Part shown: one piece after another, positions 16,363-18,186 of the stretch | Layout of the letters: every line of letters begins with the position of its first letter | Position numbering within the stretch: position 1 is the first letter of the stretch | Origin: Alectoria sarmentosa | Taxonomy: Eukaryota > Ascomycota > Lecanoromycetes > Lecanorales > Parmeliaceae | Direction: 5' to 3' | NCBI GenBank assembly: GCA_009733775.1 | Contig: WOGZ01000514.1 | Span: 1 to 18,186, forward strand | DNA length: 18,186 nucleotides | The notes under the pieces: generated by a model | The model's input: the letters and a program-made list of their open reading frames with translations, nothing else | Databases searched by the model: none | What the model was told of the DNA's origin: nothing | Position numbers and translations under genes: made by a program

Positions 16363-18186
16363 ATTAATATTAATATTACAATTAAATTATCTTACTTATT
16401 TCATTCGTATTAGTTAACGAATTCAAAGAATCGTATTAATAAAGACTTTATTAAGATATAAAAACTATTAAAATATCGTATTTTTAAGTTAAATCATTTA
16501 TGATAATTGAAATTCGAGATAACGATTCGTTTCGTCAACAATAACGAATATAAAAAAAATATTAAAATATTCGTTTAATTAGCGAATCGAAAAAATAATT
16601 ATATATCACTTTTATATAACTTAAATTAAGATAATATTAATTATATCGTTTAAAAAATCATTATTAAAGATATTTAAATCTTTTACAACATTATCATCGA
16701 ATAAAAAATCATGATTTTATAACCTTTTAAAGTTTTCTTTTTTCATTTCGCATTATCAAATTTTCTCGCACGAAATTAACGACGATATAATAAATATTTT
16801 TTATATAAATAACGAAATTAAAAGAACGTTATTCAATTAATATATTAATTTCACGAAAATTTAATAAATGAATAAACGATTAAATAGCATCCTTTGTTAT
16901 TTTTTATATACTAAATCAAATTTCTTTATTATACGAAAATTATCAAATATATCAAATAAGAAATATTAACATTTTCTTTTATTATAATACTTTTTAATAT
17001 TATATTTTTCGAAATATTTAAACCTCTCTCCTTTTTCTTCTCTTTTATTTTCTTTTTTATTAATAATCTTTATTGAAATAAAAAAAATAAATCACATTCA
17101 AAATCTTTTAAACAAAATCAAATCACATTGTATTTCAATTATATTTAAAAATCTCGAAAATCTCTTTTAATAATATAAGTCAAATTTATAATATATTTTT
17201 ATTAATAAATAATTATTATATTAAACGAAAACTGCATTTAAAAAGTTTTTTGATATATTAAATTAACTTCGTTTTAAACGAAACGATTTTCGCGAATTTT
17301 TATTTCGTTTTTATAAGATTATTATCGATAAAGACGAGATTATAAATTTTTTACATTAATTTAAATTTATGATTCAATAATTAAATAATATCGCTCGTAA
17401 TTAATAAAAGCAAATAATATAATTATAACGAAAAATCAATATAATAAAATTTTAATCATTAAAAAAAATTCAAAAAACGATTTAAAAAACGAACTTTTTT
17501 ATAATAAATTCAAAAATCGATTTATATTAAAAAAGGATAAATTTTTTAAATTATTTAATCTTTTTATTTTTACGAATGAAAAAAGTTTTATATAAAACGA
17601 TTAATTTTTTAAAATGAATTATAAACTTATTATCAATTATAATTAATATTTTATTATTAAATTTAAAATAACATATATCATTTTTAAATTAAAAGAAAAA
17701 GCTTTAAAATAAATTATAAAATATCGATTAAAAAATTATTCAAATTTATATCAATTTTATAAAGAGATAATAAATAATTTAATCGACATTTATAAAAACT
17801 TTAATCGATAAGATAATGCGAAACGATAATATAACTCACTTTAACAAAATATCTTATCTTTTATAAAGTTTTACGTCAACTTTATTCGATTAAATTAAGT
17901 TATTAATAAAGATAAAAATAATATAATATAATACTTATATTTGAAAATTCGTAAAGATTTATAAAAGAATTAAGACGCATATGGAGATTTTAACGAATTA
18001 ACATTTATTAAAAAATTTTTACGAAAATTAAACAACATTTAACGTGTTAAATATAAAAAAAAATCTAAGATATTCACATTTAAGATTACATTCTCAACAA
18101 AAAAATTAATTATCTTAATAACGAAAATCACTCGCATTATAATAACATTTATAAAATTTATTATATCGATTTCATTTATTAAAATT

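Larger units (their letters stand above)
13430..18186. other. AT-rich, RIP-type transposon graveyard (right)
   Basis: About 4.7 kb of AT-rich DNA with scattered CG dinucleotides, no intact gene and only small ATG-initiated frames. It contains the long inverted repeat, gag-like relics and two miniature elements listed separately. The part from about 16400 to 18186 holds no feature I can name with confidence; a + strand frame near 17290-17350 containing IIIDKDEIINF faintly recalls the DRD segment of Ty3/gypsy integrases, but this is too weak to annotate. Confidence 0.8.

Noticed and set aside
17290..17420. Possible Ty3/gypsy integrase relic (IIIDKDEIINF)
   Set aside because: Only one short DRD-like match; the following conserved HPQTDGQ-type segment could not be aligned without extra shifts.

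Overview
The window looks like a piece of a filamentous ascomycete (Pezizomycotina) genome, perhaps a dothideomycete, although the class is a guess. The reasons are an almost intron-free gene-dense core of normal base composition, a fungal Mus7/MMS22 repair gene, and flanking DNA that is extremely AT-rich, gene-free and marked by C-to-T and G-to-A change typical of repeat-induced point mutation (RIP).

Layout: (1) 1 to about 975, an AT-rich island with diverged direct repeats and no gene. (2) About 980-11220, a gene island on the + strand: a promoter segment, a 2242-residue Mus7/MMS22 homologue (1251-7979), a small doubtful ORF (8422-8727), and a 493-residue protein of unknown function with a coiled coil and a C-terminal cysteine cluster (9347-10828). 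(3) About 11230-13392, a decayed piggyBac-type DNA transposon whose transposase is on the - strand; the whole reading frame survives without a frameshift but carries nine in-frame stops. (4) About 13430-18186, a second AT-rich island with a long inverted repeat that may be two convergent gag-like relics, and two direct copies of a 195-bp miniature element.

The most informative result is that the two miniature elements (about 15836-16032 and 16168-16362) match the two ends of the piggyBac element joined together, with its centre missing. Their ungapped differences from the piggyBac ends are almost all C-to-T or G-to-A. The window thus holds a parent transposon, its internal-deletion derivatives, and a direct view of RIP-type mutation between them.

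The genes do not form an obvious pathway or cluster. Mus7/MMS22 is a housekeeping replication-repair factor. An ACGCGT box lies upstream of both it and the cysteine-cluster gene, which hints at, but does not show, shared G1/S control. I see no tRNA, rRNA, CRISPR array or secondary-metabolite genes. No new defence or biosynthetic system can be claimed; the nearest to an undescribed item is the cysteine-cluster protein.
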